From OFTM10 sp964344055 (lineage in GTDB: Bacteria > Actinomycetota > Acidimicrobiia > Acidimicrobiales > Aldehydirespiratoraceae): a stretch of DNA of 64,000 nt. Under the pieces are notes generated by a model. That model saw only the letters and a list, made by a program, of their open reading frames with translations. It was not told the origin of the DNA and ran no database searches. Made by a program: the position numbers and the translations under genes. Position 1 is the stretch's first letter. Each line of letters opens with the position of its first letter. Shown piece by piece: positions 34,398 to 42,550 of the stretch. Where the stretch lies: contig CAYFLT010000010.1 in the NCBI GenBank assembly GCA_964344055.1, positions 12,791-76,790 on the forward strand, read 5' to 3'.

Positions 34398-35228
34398 CTA
34401 CAGCTCGGCCATCCCCGCCACGGCGAAGCTCTGGGTGCCGAGCCACCGCTTCCAGCCATCGGTGACGAAGAGTTCGTACTCGTCGCTGCGAACGTGGGCC
34501 CGATCCGGATCGATGCCGGTGAGCTCGGATCCGGCGACGGCGGGGTGGAAGGCGCAGTAGACGAGATCACCCGACGCCCCGGAGAGCAACGACTCGTAGT
34601 CGGGCGCGGCACCGAGTGGACGCCGGAAGTCTGTTTCGAGCACCTGATCGAACACCGGCATGCCCGCAGCCCGGGCCTCCGCGACGAACCCGGCGAACTG
34701 TTCCTCGGCAACTCCCGCGAGATGCTTGTTGGGCCCATATGCCGAGATGGTCGCCGGGATCAGGACCGGCACGCCGTAGTCGGCCCCGACGGTGATGTAG
34801 CGGTCGCACCACTCCGGAGCGAGGGCGCAACCCATGTGGGCGTCGAGGTGCGTCACGCGGATTCCGCCGGCGAGGGCGCGGTCGATCTGGGCCCGCCATT
34901 CGGTCTCCACCGCCTCGGGATCCGCGTGGCGACGGACGCTCGCGACGTCACGCCACAGCATGCCTTCGGTATCGACGAGGCCGGCCGACGCCGGATGGTC
35001 GGCGACCGGCCCCCATCGGTGCGTGGCGTGCTCGGCAGTGAGGGTGAGGTGGACGCCGACGTCGAGGGAAGGGTCGGCCGCGGCCACCTCCGCCATCTCC
35101 TCGAACGCGGGACACGGCACCATCACCGATCCCGCGGTGACGGTGCCGTGCGCAGACAGTTCGACGAACGCCCGGTTGGCGGCGTGACAGAAGCCGACGT
35201 CGTCGGCGTGGATCACGACGCGGGTCAT
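34398..35228 (-). CDS. ChbG/YdjC-like carbohydrate deacetylase
   Basis: The 276-residue protein belongs to the YdjC/ChbG family of metal-dependent deacetylases acting on chito-oligosaccharides or similar sugars. The N-terminal HADDVGFCHAANRA holds the catalytic aspartates, VGVHLTLTAEH and VTHLDAHMG hold the metal histidines, and the YCAFHPAV segment closes the site. TACGAT lies 6 nt before the ATG. The actual substrate is unknown. Confidence 0.88.
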   Translation of the reverse strand: MTRVVIHADDVGFCHAANRAFVELSAHGTVTAGSVMVPCPAFEEMAEVAAADPSLDVGVHLTLTAEHATHRWGPVADHPASAGLVDTEGMLWRDVASVRRHADPEAVETEWRAQIDRALAGGIRVTHLDAHMGCALAPEWCDRYITVGADYGVPVLIPATISAYGPNKHLAGVAEEQFAGFVAEARAAGMPVFDQVLETDFRRPLGAAPDYESLLSGASGDLVYCAFHPAVAGSELTGIDPDRAHVRSDEYELFVTDGWKRWLGTQSFAVAGMAEL

Positions 35229-35234
35229 GCGCCG

Positions 35235-35240
35235 ATCGTA
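35235..35240 (-). promoter_or_regulatory. -10 element TACGAT, probably leaderless
   Basis: On the minus strand TACGAT ends 6 nt before the ATG at 35228. Confidence 0.5.
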
Positions 35241-35253
35241 GGGCGGGGTCGTC

Positions 35254-36015
35254 TCAGGTGCCGGTCCAGTTGGGCTCGCGCTTCTCGGCGAAGGCGCGCG
35301 GCCCTTCCTTGGCATCGTCAGAGGTGAAGACGGTCCGCTGAAGCGGCTGCTGCATCTCCCAGAGGGTGGCCTCGTCGTAGCCCTGGGCCGCGGCCTTGAC
35401 CAGCTGCTTGCTGGCCGCCACCGCGAGCGGGGCGTTCTCCGCCACTCGCTCGGCGAGCGTGATTGCCGCGTCGAGGGCCGCACCGGGCTCGGTCAACTGG
35501 GAGAGCATCCCGGCCTCGTACGCCTCCTCGGCGGTGATGGGATCACCGGTGATCGCCATCTCCATCGCCTTGGCGTAGCCGACCCGGCTGGGCAGTCGGA
35601 AGAGGCCACCGCCGGCCGCGAAGAGTCCGACCTTCACTTCCCGGATGCCGATCTTGGCGCCCTTGGCCGCGACGAGCAGGTCACAGGAGAGCGCCAGCTC
35701 GCATCCGCCGGCGATGGCAAAGCCCTCGATGGCGCCGATCAGCGGCTTTTCGCACCCGGCCTGGATGAACTCGATCATCGGGCCGATGTCTTCGCCGGCG
35801 GCAAAGGCCTTGAGGTCCATTCCCGAACTGAAGGCGTCGGGTCCGCCGGTGAGTACACCGGCCGTCAAGCTGGCGTCGTTGTTGATCTCCTGCACCGCGT
35901 CCCACAGTCCATGGGAGAGGGCGCCGTTGATGGCGTTGCGGGCTTCGGGGCGGTTGAGGGTGATCACCATCACCCGTCCCCGGCGCTCGGTCAGTACTGC
36001 TTGTTCAGACATCAT
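35254..36015 (-). CDS. Enoyl-CoA hydratase/isomerase family protein
   Basis: This 253-residue crotonase-fold protein has both catalytic glutamates in the expected places (GGCELALSCD and IGIREVKVGLF) and the oxyanion-hole DAFSSGMDLKAF. It would hydrate a trans-2-enoyl-CoA. It lies 4 nt downstream of the SDR gene and is the last gene of the MarR-thiolase-SDR-hydratase group, which together would run one round of beta-oxidation. Acyl chain unknown. Confidence 0.9.
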   Translation of the reverse strand: MMSEQAVLTERRGRVMVITLNRPEARNAINGALSHGLWDAVQEINNDASLTAGVLTGGPDAFSSGMDLKAFAAGEDIGPMIEFIQAGCEKPLIGAIEGFAIAGGCELALSCDLLVAAKGAKIGIREVKVGLFAAGGGLFRLPSRVGYAKAMEMAITGDPITAEEAYEAGMLSQLTEPGAALDAAITLAERVAENAPLAVAASKQLVKAAAQGYDEATLWEMQQPLQRTVFTSDDAKEGPRAFAEKREPNWTGT

Positions 36016-36019
36016 CGCC

Positions 36020-36799
36020 TCACTTGGGTGGCATCCGGATGCCGCCGTCGAGGCGGATCGTTTCGGCGTTCAGGTACGGATTGGTGATGCACTCCATGAC
36101 GCAGAAGGCCAGCTCTTCACCCGAGCCGAGACGCTTGGGGAACAGCACCGACTGGCCGAGGTGGGCCTTGAACGCATCGGACTGCTCGCCCTCGCCGTAG
36201 ATCGGCGTGTCGATCAGGCCCGGGGCGATCGTGTTCACCCGCACGCCGACGGCGGCGAGGTCACGGGCGATCGGGAGGGTCATGCCGACGACGCCGCCCT
36301 TGGAGGCGGAGTAGGCGCACTGGCCGATCTGGCCGTCGAACGCCGCGGCCGAGGCCATGTTGACGATGGCACCGCGGGCGCCGTCATCGTCGACCGGATC
36401 GGTCTTGGCCATCGCGGCGGCCGACCGGCTGAGCATGTTGAACGAACCGATCAGGTTCACCCCGATCACGAACTCGAACTTGTCGAGAGGGAACGGTTCG
36501 TTGTTGCGGTCGATCGTGCGGCCCGCATAGCCGAGGCCGGCCGAGTTGACGAGCGCCCGGAGTGGGCCCATCTCAGACGCGGCGGCGACGGTGGCGTCGG
36601 CGTCATCGGTGCTGCGGACGTCGCACTTGACGAAGAGCCCACCGAGCTCGGAGGCGACGGCCTGGCCCTTCTCCTCGTTGAGGTCGGCGATGACGACGCG
36701 GGAGCCGGCGGCGGCCAGTTGGCGAGCCGAGGCCTCGCCGATGCCGGAGGCACCGCCGGTGATGATGGAGGAGCTTCCCTCCAGGTTCATACGTGGCAT
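36020..36799 (-). CDS. SDR-family 3-hydroxyacyl-CoA dehydrogenase type II-like
   Basis: A 259-residue short-chain dehydrogenase with the TGGASGIGEA cofactor motif, the NSAGLGYAG segment and the catalytic YSASK (Tyr/Lys) near residue 158. It is closest in style to 3-hydroxyacyl-CoA/17-beta-hydroxysteroid dehydrogenases, and its place between a thiolase and a hydratase supports a 3-hydroxyacyl-CoA substrate. The ATG shares a base with the thiolase stop (TGATG). Confidence 0.88.
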   Translation of the reverse strand: MPRMNLEGSSSIITGGASGIGEASARQLAAAGSRVVIADLNEEKGQAVASELGGLFVKCDVRSTDDADATVAAASEMGPLRALVNSAGLGYAGRTIDRNNEPFPLDKFEFVIGVNLIGSFNMLSRSAAAMAKTDPVDDDGARGAIVNMASAAAFDGQIGQCAYSASKGGVVGMTLPIARDLAAVGVRVNTIAPGLIDTPIYGEGEQSDAFKAHLGQSVLFPKRLGSGEELAFCVMECITNPYLNAETIRLDGGIRMPPK

Positions 36800-37971
36800 C
36801 AGGAATCGATCCTTTCGATGATCGTTGCATTGGCGAGCCCGCCGCCTTCGCACATGGCCTGGAAGCCATAGCGACCGCCGGTGCGCTCGAGTTCGTTGAC
36901 GAGGGTGGTCATGAGCTTTGCCCCGGAACACCCAAGCGGGTGACCGAGGGCGATTGCGCCGCCGTTGACGTTGACCTTGTCGAGGTCGGCGCCGGTCTCC
37001 TTCTGCCAGGCCAGAACGACCGAGGCGAAGGCTTCGTTGATCTCGAAGAGGTCGATGTCGTCGACCGACATGCCGGTTTTGGCCATGATCTTCTCGGTGA
37101 CCGGAATCGGACCCTTCAGCATGGTGACCGGGTCGGTGCCGGCGAGGGCGAAGCCGTGGAAGCGCGCCCGCGGCTTGAGACCCAACTCGGCGGCCTTCTC
37201 GGCGCTCATGATGAGCACCGCGGCGGCACCGTCGGAGATCTGTGACGAGTTGCCGGCGGTGATCTTGCCGTTCTCGTCGAAGGCGGGCTTCAGGTTGGCG
37301 AGGGTCTCGGCGGTGGTGTCGGGACGGATGCCCTCGTCCTGGGTGAACATCTCAATGTCACCGTCGATGTCGACCGGGACCGGGACGATCTCGTTCTCGA
37401 ACCGGCCCTCGGCGGTGGCCTGGGCGGCCCGTTGCTGGCTCTGGGCCGAGAAGGCGTCGAGGTCCTCGCGGGAGATGCCGTACTCGTCGGCGATCATGTC
37501 GGCACCGATGCCCTGCGCTGGCAGGCCGGTGTCCTCGTATCGCTTGAACACCTCGGGACCGAATGGCATGCCCTGCTCGCCGTTCACCGCGGAGGAACCC
37601 ATTGGTGTACGGGTCATGGACTCCACGCCGAGGGCGACCACGACGTCGTAGGCGCCTGCCATCACGCCTTGAGCGGCGAAGTGGATGGCCTGCTGGCTGG
37701 AGCCGCACTGACGGTCGACGGTGGTGGCCGGCACCGACTCGGGCCAGCCGGCGGCGAGGACGGCGTTGCGGCCGATGTTGAACGCCTGCTCACCGACCTG
37801 GGACACGCAACCGGTGACCACGTCGTCGACGAGGGTCGGGTCGAGGTCGTTGCGCTCCTGGAGCGCCTTGAGGACATGGGCCCCGAGGTCGGACGGATGC
37901 CAGTCCTTCAGCTTGCCGTTGCGGCGCCCGGCTGGCGTCCGCACGGCGTCGACGATGACTGCTTCGTGCAT
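36799..37971 (-). CDS. Thiolase (acetyl-CoA C-acyltransferase)
   Basis: This 390-residue thiolase cleaves 3-oxoacyl-CoA with CoA. The acyl-accepting cysteine is Cys89 in DRQCGSSQQA, with EINEAFA, the histidine in NGGAIALGHPLGCSG, and the final CEGGG cysteine. Length is normal. GGGAG lies about 10 nt before the ATG. It follows the MarR gene by 13 nt, so the two are likely co-transcribed. Degradative fatty-acid, steroid or aromatic acid CoA use is possible. Confidence 0.93.
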   Translation of the reverse strand: MHEAVIVDAVRTPAGRRNGKLKDWHPSDLGAHVLKALQERNDLDPTLVDDVVTGCVSQVGEQAFNIGRNAVLAAGWPESVPATTVDRQCGSSQQAIHFAAQGVMAGAYDVVVALGVESMTRTPMGSSAVNGEQGMPFGPEVFKRYEDTGLPAQGIGADMIADEYGISREDLDAFSAQSQQRAAQATAEGRFENEIVPVPVDIDGDIEMFTQDEGIRPDTTAETLANLKPAFDENGKITAGNSSQISDGAAAVLIMSAEKAAELGLKPRARFHGFALAGTDPVTMLKGPIPVTEKIMAKTGMSVDDIDLFEINEAFASVVLAWQKETGADLDKVNVNGGAIALGHPLGCSGAKLMTTLVNELERTGGRYGFQAMCEGGGLANATIIERIDS

Positions 37972-37984
37972 GGGTGGTGTCTCC

Positions 37985-38470
37985 CTATTCCTTGGGGGGT
38001 GAGTTCTGGATGGCGAAATCGATGTTGGTGTCGAGCCGTTCGAGCAGCTCGGCGAGTTGTTGGCGGTCGGCCCGGCTCACACCCTTGCGGAGCTCGGCCC
38101 GGAAGGCGGTGTCGATCTCGTAGAAGGCCTGGACCAGTTCGTGACCAGCCGGCGTGGCGGCGACCAACCACACTCGGCGATCGGCCGGATCCGGCTTCCT
38201 CTCGACGAGGCCACGGGCCTCGAGCTGATCGATGATCGTGCCCGCCGCTGCCCGTCCGAGGCCGACCATCTCCGCGAGCGCCGTCTGGGTGCTGTCGCCG
38301 AAGTCGACCACGTAGGCGAGGAGTGATGCCTGGTTGAGGTTGAGATCGAGCGGCTCGAGTCGACGGTCGAAGGCCGTCCGCAGCCGGCGAGCGGTACCGA
38401 TGATGGCGATCTCGAAGCGCCGCCACGAAGGAGTGGCTGCAGTGTTTGAGGCAGCAGAGGTCGTCGCCAT
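37985..38470 (-). CDS. MarR-family transcriptional regulator
   Basis: The 161-residue protein is a winged-helix MarR repressor with the wing and recognition helix in TALAEMVGLGRAAAGTIIDQLEARGLVERKPDPADRR. It is the first gene of the thiolase-SDR-hydratase operon and probably regulates it in response to a CoA thioester or aromatic ligand. A near-perfect inverted repeat (38476-38493) sits right before its start codon, consistent with autoregulation. Confidence 0.88.
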   Translation of the reverse strand: MATTSAASNTAATPSWRRFEIAIIGTARRLRTAFDRRLEPLDLNLNQASLLAYVVDFGDSTQTALAEMVGLGRAAAGTIIDQLEARGLVERKPDPADRRVWLVAATPAGHELVQAFYEIDTAFRAELRKGVSRADRQQLAELLERLDTNIDFAIQNSPPKE

Positions 38471-38475
38471 GAGAT

Positions 38476-38493
38476 TCGTATGTTCCCATACAA
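38476..38493. promoter_or_regulatory. MarR operator candidate
   Basis: An inverted repeat TCGTATG-N4-CATACAA (one mismatch) lies 5 nt upstream of the MarR start codon at 38470, where binding would block its own operon. Confidence 0.55.
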
Positions 38494-38535
38494 TCTGTCA
38501 CCCAACAATCCAGACACATATGACTTCGGTCACAA

Positions 38536-38682
38536 GGTCAAACGCTGGGGGACAGGCACCCGTTTGACCCCCGAAGAAGAAGCACCCGCCATGAGAGGGT
38601 CAAACGGGTGCCTGTCCCCCTCCCTTTGACCCCCGCAGAAGAAGCACCCGCCACGGAAGGGTCAAACGGGTGCCTGTCCCCT
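38536..38682. repeat. Three-copy palindromic repeat array, 62-bp period
   Basis: Three units start at 38536, 38598 and 38660. Each begins GGTCAAACG; the first ends in the inverted arm CGTTTGACC and the second in a shortened TTTGACC. Spacers of exactly 28 bp share AGAAGAAGCACCCGCC. The core is GGGGACAGGCACC in the first copy and its reverse complement in the second and third. The third copy is truncated. This array accounts for most of the 311-nt gene-free stretch 38471-38781; the remainder holds the cspA promoter. Confidence 0.85.
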
Positions 38683-38723
38683 CGGTTCGATCGGGCTGAC
38701 GATGATTCGTCTCTCCCCACTCA

Positions 38724-38729
38724 TAGACT
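38724..38729 (+). promoter_or_regulatory. Likely -10 element of the cold-shock gene
   Basis: TAGACT lies 52 nt before the ATG, giving a 5' leader of about 45 nt, as expected for a gene under cold-shock or leader control. Confidence 0.4.
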
Positions 38730-38781
38730 GCGGGAGAACCGAAGTACCAAGAGTTGGGCTCGGAATACGCAAGGAGCCCAA

Positions 38782-38982
38782 ATGGCTACTGGAACCGTCA
38801 AGTTCTTCAACAACGAGAAGGGCTACGGGTTCATCTCTCGCACGGACGGCGACGACGTCTTCGTCCACTTCTCCAACATCGAGGGGTCCGGTTTCCGCAC
38901 CCTCGAAGAGGGCCAGAACGTCGAGTTCGAGATCGGCCCCGGCCGCAAGGGCGACGAGGCCCTCTCGGTCCGCGTGATCTGA
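38782..38982 (+). CDS. cspA: Cold-shock protein (CspA family)
   Basis: A 66-residue cold-shock-domain protein that binds single-stranded RNA or DNA and melts structure. RNP1 is KGYGFIS and RNP2 is VFVHFS, with the usual start MATGTVKFFNNEKGYGF. AAGGAG lies 5 nt before the ATG. A strong terminator follows, and repeat copies flank the gene on both sides. Confidence 0.95.
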   Translation: MATGTVKFFNNEKGYGFISRTDGDDVFVHFSNIEGSGFRTLEEGQNVEFEIGPGRKGDEALSVRVI

Positions 38983-39004
38983 TCGATCGCACCAGATCGC
39001 TTCC

Positions 39005-39046
39005 GAGCGCCCCGTCCGGTCCGCCGGGCGGGGCGCTCGTCGTTTT
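39005..39046 (+). terminator. Rho-independent terminator of cspA
   Basis: A perfect 10-bp stem GAGCGCCCCG/CGGGGCGCTC (39005-39014 and 39029-39038) with a 14-nt loop is followed by GTCGTTTT. Confidence 0.85.
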
Positions 39047-39097
39047 GCCCGCGGACAGTGGAGAAGCCGACGTCTCTGTGAAGCCGTTCCCGACGAA

Positions 39098-39131
39098 GGT
39101 CAGACGGGTGCCTGTCCCCCAGCGTTTGACC
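39098..39131. repeat. Fourth copy of the palindromic repeat
   Basis: This 34-bp copy is the reverse complement of the first array copy (38536-38569) apart from one base (CAGACG for CAAACG). Its last base is the first base of the TAG stop of the gene at 39131-40249. Confidence 0.85.
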
Positions 39132-40249
39132 TACCAGTAGCCCTCGAGGCCGTAGGGCTTGTAGGGACCGATGATCATCTGCTCGAGCGCGCCGATCCCG
39201 ACCCGATCGCCGTACCGTGCCCGCACGAGATGCTGCACGTGGAGGTTCTCGAACGCCGACTCGTCGACCTCGTCGAGCGACCAGGTCTCGCTCTCCATGG
39301 CGAGTTCGCCGTGCCAGAGTCCATGACCCCAGGTCGGATGTTGGTAGCCGAGCCCCTTCATGCGGTGAGCGAAGATCGGCTCCAACTCGATCTCGTGACG
39401 CTCCCCGTCCTCCACCGCCGTCATCGCGATCGTCGCCGCCGTCACCATGCGGCTCCCTTCCGCGAACGTCAGCTGGTGCTCCAGATTGCGCATGTGAAGC
39501 GGGTCGGGCTCCTCGACTCCGGGAAGGTCGTCGACGCTGCCGTAGACCGGCACCTGGGATCCGACCTGGAAGAGGGGTCGACCGAGGTTGTCCTCGAACA
39601 GCTGGTAGTGGATCCCGCAGTCGTCGAAGTGCAGCGGCGCCCACAGGAAGAAGATCCCGCTTCCCCCGGCATGGTTCGGCGCTCCCCGCGGGTCGCTACC
39701 GCCCACCGGTCGTAGCCCCCACGACCGATCCTTGGTACCGAGCGTCTCCTCCCGGTCGAGCTCGAGGCGCTTCCCCCCGAACTGAATCCATCCGCTCCAA
39801 TGACCCAACTGGGTGAAACGGGTGGTGTCCATGTGCTTGCGAAGACCACCCTGGAGATGGTGACGGGGCTCCTCGATGTTCGCGGTGCGGCCCTCGAACC
39901 GCAGGTCACATGAGAAGTCGGTCTCGTTGGAATCGAGGGTGACCCGGCACGAGCGCATGGGCTCCACGATCTCGAGTTCGAACGGGCCCACACTCAGGTC
40001 CGTGGGTTCCTTCGTAGCGCGAGCGCTGGCATGGAATGCGTGCTGACGACCTTCGTAGACGATCGAGATGCCGCAGTCCTTGATCCCGAGATGTGGGTAG
40101 AGCGCGGCCCCGACACCGAGGTACATGTCACCGGCCTTCGAGTAGCCGTTGAACCAGTAGCGCTCGTAGACGTCCTTGTCGCTCGATGCGGGATGTGCGA
40201 TCGGGTCGGGCGTCTGATGGATCGGGAAGTCGTCGAACTTCGAGAGCAT
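39131..40249 (-). CDS. Conserved actinobacterial protein of unknown function (lipocalin-like)
   Basis: The 372-residue product resembles uncharacterised actinobacterial proteins of the DUF7064/DUF7065 type, which have a CrtC/AttH-like double lipocalin fold. Features include the RYWFNGYSKAGDMYLGVG start, the SVGPFELEIVEPMRSCRV strand and TKDRSWGLRP in the middle. There is no signal peptide or membrane segment. Function unknown; binding of a lipid or steroid-like molecule is only a guess. Its stop codon abuts a palindromic repeat. Confidence 0.65.
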   Translation of the reverse strand: MLSKFDDFPIHQTPDPIAHPASSDKDVYERYWFNGYSKAGDMYLGVGAALYPHLGIKDCGISIVYEGRQHAFHASARATKEPTDLSVGPFELEIVEPMRSCRVTLDSNETDFSCDLRFEGRTANIEEPRHHLQGGLRKHMDTTRFTQLGHWSGWIQFGGKRLELDREETLGTKDRSWGLRPVGGSDPRGAPNHAGGSGIFFLWAPLHFDDCGIHYQLFEDNLGRPLFQVGSQVPVYGSVDDLPGVEEPDPLHMRNLEHQLTFAEGSRMVTAATIAMTAVEDGERHEIELEPIFAHRMKGLGYQHPTWGHGLWHGELAMESETWSLDEVDESAFENLHVQHLVRARYGDRVGIGALEQMIIGPYKPYGLEGYW

Positions 40250-40265
40250 CCCGACAGGCTGTCAG

Positions 40266-41093
40266 CTACGCCGCCGAGCGTCGATTCCGCCCGCGCCGGC
40301 CCGAGCTGGCACCCGGAACCGGCTCCCACCGGAACGTCTTCAGGGCGACGATCGCCCCGAAGACCAGCCACGCGGCCTGGATGCCGAGGTGGTCCCATTC
40401 GATGGCCGGCGATGCACTCCACGGGTTCATCGACTCTGAGAACGCGATGGCGAAGTGCTTCAGCGGGAAGATGTCGCCCAGGATCTCCAGCCACTGCGGT
40501 GGATCGTCTCCGAAGCTGACGAACACATTGGAGATGAATCCGAGCGGGAGGAGGGTGGCACTGGTGAGCGACTGGGCCGACGACGCCGTCTTGGCCACAC
40601 CGGCGACCGCGACACCCAGGATGGCGAAGGTGGCCGACCCGACCACGAACGCCAGCACCATTGCCGGCGCCTTGGCCACCTCGATGTTGATGCCGTAGGC
40701 CAGCACTCCGACGGTGGTCATCAGCACCATGGAGCCGAAGGCCACCAGCACGCCGGAGGCCACGACCGCGGTCATGTACATCCAGGGCGCCACCGGCGTC
40801 CCCCGAACCCGCTTGAGGATTCCGAGGTCACGCTTGGAGGACAGGTTCATCCCGATGTTCGTGTAGGTGGCCGACGCCGCAGCGAACACCGCAAGACCCG
40901 GGGCGTAGAACTGGGCGACCTTGATCGGACCGTAGGTCGTCTCGCCGATTTCGTCGTTGCCGAACATCGCGACGAACAGCACCAACATGATCAGCGGCAG
41001 GCCGATGGTGAAGAAGGCGGCCACCGGGGTACGCGCGAACGCGCGGTTCTGGCCCTTGGTGAGGCGCCAGATGATGCCGAGATCGCGGCTCAC
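40266..41093 (-). CDS. ABC-2 type exporter permease
   Basis: A 275-residue membrane protein with six predicted helices and the ABC-2 permease signature region (LKRVRGTPVAPWMYM, then IFPLKHFAIAF near the end). It pairs with the ATPase gene upstream, with which it overlaps as GTGA; that overlap decides the GTG start. The substrate (lipid, drug or polymer) is unknown. Confidence 0.88.
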   Translation of the reverse strand: MSRDLGIIWRLTKGQNRAFARTPVAAFFTIGLPLIMLVLFVAMFGNDEIGETTYGPIKVAQFYAPGLAVFAAASATYTNIGMNLSSKRDLGILKRVRGTPVAPWMYMTAVVASGVLVAFGSMVLMTTVGVLAYGINIEVAKAPAMVLAFVVGSATFAILGVAVAGVAKTASSAQSLTSATLLPLGFISNVFVSFGDDPPQWLEILGDIFPLKHFAIAFSESMNPWSASPAIEWDHLGIQAAWLVFGAIVALKTFRWEPVPGASSGRRGRNRRSAA

Positions 41094-42019
41094 GAGGCGC
41101 CGCCCTCGCCGGCATCGTCTTCCAGCAGCTGCAGATAGACGCTCTCGAGATCCTGGTGGGTGACGGTCAGCCCGGACAGCTCGATCCCCTGTTCGACGGC
41201 CCACCCGGTGATGTGGGCGAGGTCGGCGGTGGGCGTGGAGGTCACGATCTCGACGGCGCGATCCCTACCTGTCACGGCTCCGCCGAGCGGATCGATCAGA
41301 CCCGCGATCGGTGCATCGACCGTGGGGAGATCGAACCGGATCATCGTCCCCTGACCCGACGAGTCGCGCAGCTCGGCCGGCGTGCCCTCTGCGACGATCC
41401 GGCCCCCGGACATCACCAACACCCGATCAGCGAGATACTCCGCCTCGTCGAGATAGTGCGTCGTGAGCACGACCGTCCGCCCCAGCGAGGTCAGGTTCTC
41501 GATGAGCTGCCAGCTCCGCCGCCGGGCGGCCGGGTCGAAGCCGGTCGTGGGTTCATCGAGGAAGATCAGCTCCGGATCGCCGATGAGGCCGAGCGCCAGA
41601 TCAATCCGGCGCTGCTGTCCTCCCGAGAGGCTCTGAATCCGTTCGTGAGCCTTTTCCTCGAGTTCGACGAGCGACAAGAGCTCGTCGATGTCGCGCCGCT
41701 TCGAATAGGCGGAGCCGTACAGCTCCAGAACCTCTCGAACCGTGAACTCGGGATCCACCCCGGCCGACTGGAGAACGATGCCGATCCGGTCGCGGAACTC
41801 CCGACCCCCGGACGCCGGGTCCACACCGAGCACCGACACCGACCCGGCGTCACGCTCTCGATGCCCCTCGAGCATCTCCACCGTGGTGGACTTGCCGGCA
41901 CCGTTCGGGCCGAGGATGGCCAGCACCTCGCCTTCGTGGACCTCGAAGGACACACCGTCGACCGCTCGAGTGCCGCCGTAGTGCTTGACGAGATCCCTGA
42001 CCTCGATCGTTGCCGTCAT
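41090..42019 (-). CDS. ABC-2 type exporter ATP-binding protein
   Basis: A 309-residue ATPase of the DrrA/NatA type with Walker A GPNGAGKST, signature LSGGQQRRIDLALGL, Walker B LIFLDEPTTGFD and the LTTHYLDEAE switch. A C-terminal extension of about 80 residues is typical of daunorubicin-resistance-like exporters. TAGGGT lies 9 nt before the ATG (leaderless). Confidence 0.92.
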   Translation of the reverse strand: MTATIEVRDLVKHYGGTRAVDGVSFEVHEGEVLAILGPNGAGKSTTVEMLEGHRERDAGSVSVLGVDPASGGREFRDRIGIVLQSAGVDPEFTVREVLELYGSAYSKRRDIDELLSLVELEEKAHERIQSLSGGQQRRIDLALGLIGDPELIFLDEPTTGFDPAARRRSWQLIENLTSLGRTVVLTTHYLDEAEYLADRVLVMSGGRIVAEGTPAELRDSSGQGTMIRFDLPTVDAPIAGLIDPLGGAVTGRDRAVEIVTSTPTADLAHITGWAVEQGIELSGLTVTHQDLESVYLQLLEDDAGEGGAS

Positions 42020-42028
42020 GGACTGGCC

Positions 42029-42034
42029 ACCCTA
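42029..42034 (-). promoter_or_regulatory. -10 element TAGGGT, probably leaderless
   Basis: On the minus strand TAGGGT ends 9 nt before the ATG of the ABC ATPase. Confidence 0.45.
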
Positions 42035-42087
42035 GCCAGTGCACCGGTGGTGGGTCTCGCCGCGCTCCAGCGGGCAGAATCAACCCA

Positions 42088-42471
42088 ATGCGTCCCCTCC
42101 CCGGAATGGCAGTCGTCGCCGAGTACACCACCAAGCTCCAAGCCGACCTGGCCGTGGCCCTGCTCTGGGACTCCGGCGTGGAGGGCACGATCCTGAGCGA
42201 CCCGGCCCACTCGGTGGCGCCGCACCACGTCACCGACCCCATGTTCCTCGTGGTGGTGCGCAAGGAAGTCGCCGACGAGGCGCGCGATGTCCTGCTCGAG
42301 GAAGCGATGAGCGAAGGCGAGGCCGACCTCGTCTACGAGCACAAACCACTCGAGTCGAGGCCGGCCCTGTTCCGATGGGCGGCGTGGGCGCTCTTCTGGG
42401 CGATCCCCGGCGCCTTCATCGTCGCCATCCTGTTGCTGATCTGGTTCCTGCTGGGAGCCCTCTTCCCGTAG
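42088..42471 (+). CDS. DUF2007-like protein with C-terminal membrane helix
   Basis: The 127-residue protein has an N-terminal alpha/beta domain (VVAEYTTKLQADLAVALLWDSGVEGTIL) like the DUF2007 putative signal-transducing family, and one C-terminal membrane helix (about 100-122). Function unknown. It diverges from the ABC exporter and converges on ilvC. A second possible start is the ATG at 42106. Confidence 0.65.
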   Translation: MRPLPGMAVVAEYTTKLQADLAVALLWDSGVEGTILSDPAHSVAPHHVTDPMFLVVVRKEVADEARDVLLEEAMSEGEADLVYEHKPLESRPALFRWAAWALFWAIPGAFIVAILLLIWFLLGALFP

Positions 42472-42482
42472 CCGCGAACCCG

Positions 42483-42548
42483 CCAGGGCGCGAACTCGCA
42501 GCGAGGAACCTGCGCATGAGCGCCCCCAGGGCGCGAACTCGCAGCGAG
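42483..42548. repeat. Two direct 23-bp repeats between convergent genes
   Basis: Identical 23-bp copies at 42483-42505 and 42526-42548, each ending with the small palindrome CTCGCAGCGAG, lie between the DUF2007-like gene and ilvC. They may form paired hairpins that stop transcription from either side. Confidence 0.8.
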
Positions 42549-42550
42549 TA

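Noticed and set aside
38536..38682. CRISPR array
   Set aside because: There are only three units, the spacers are near-identical to each other, the palindromic core changes orientation, and no cas gene is present.
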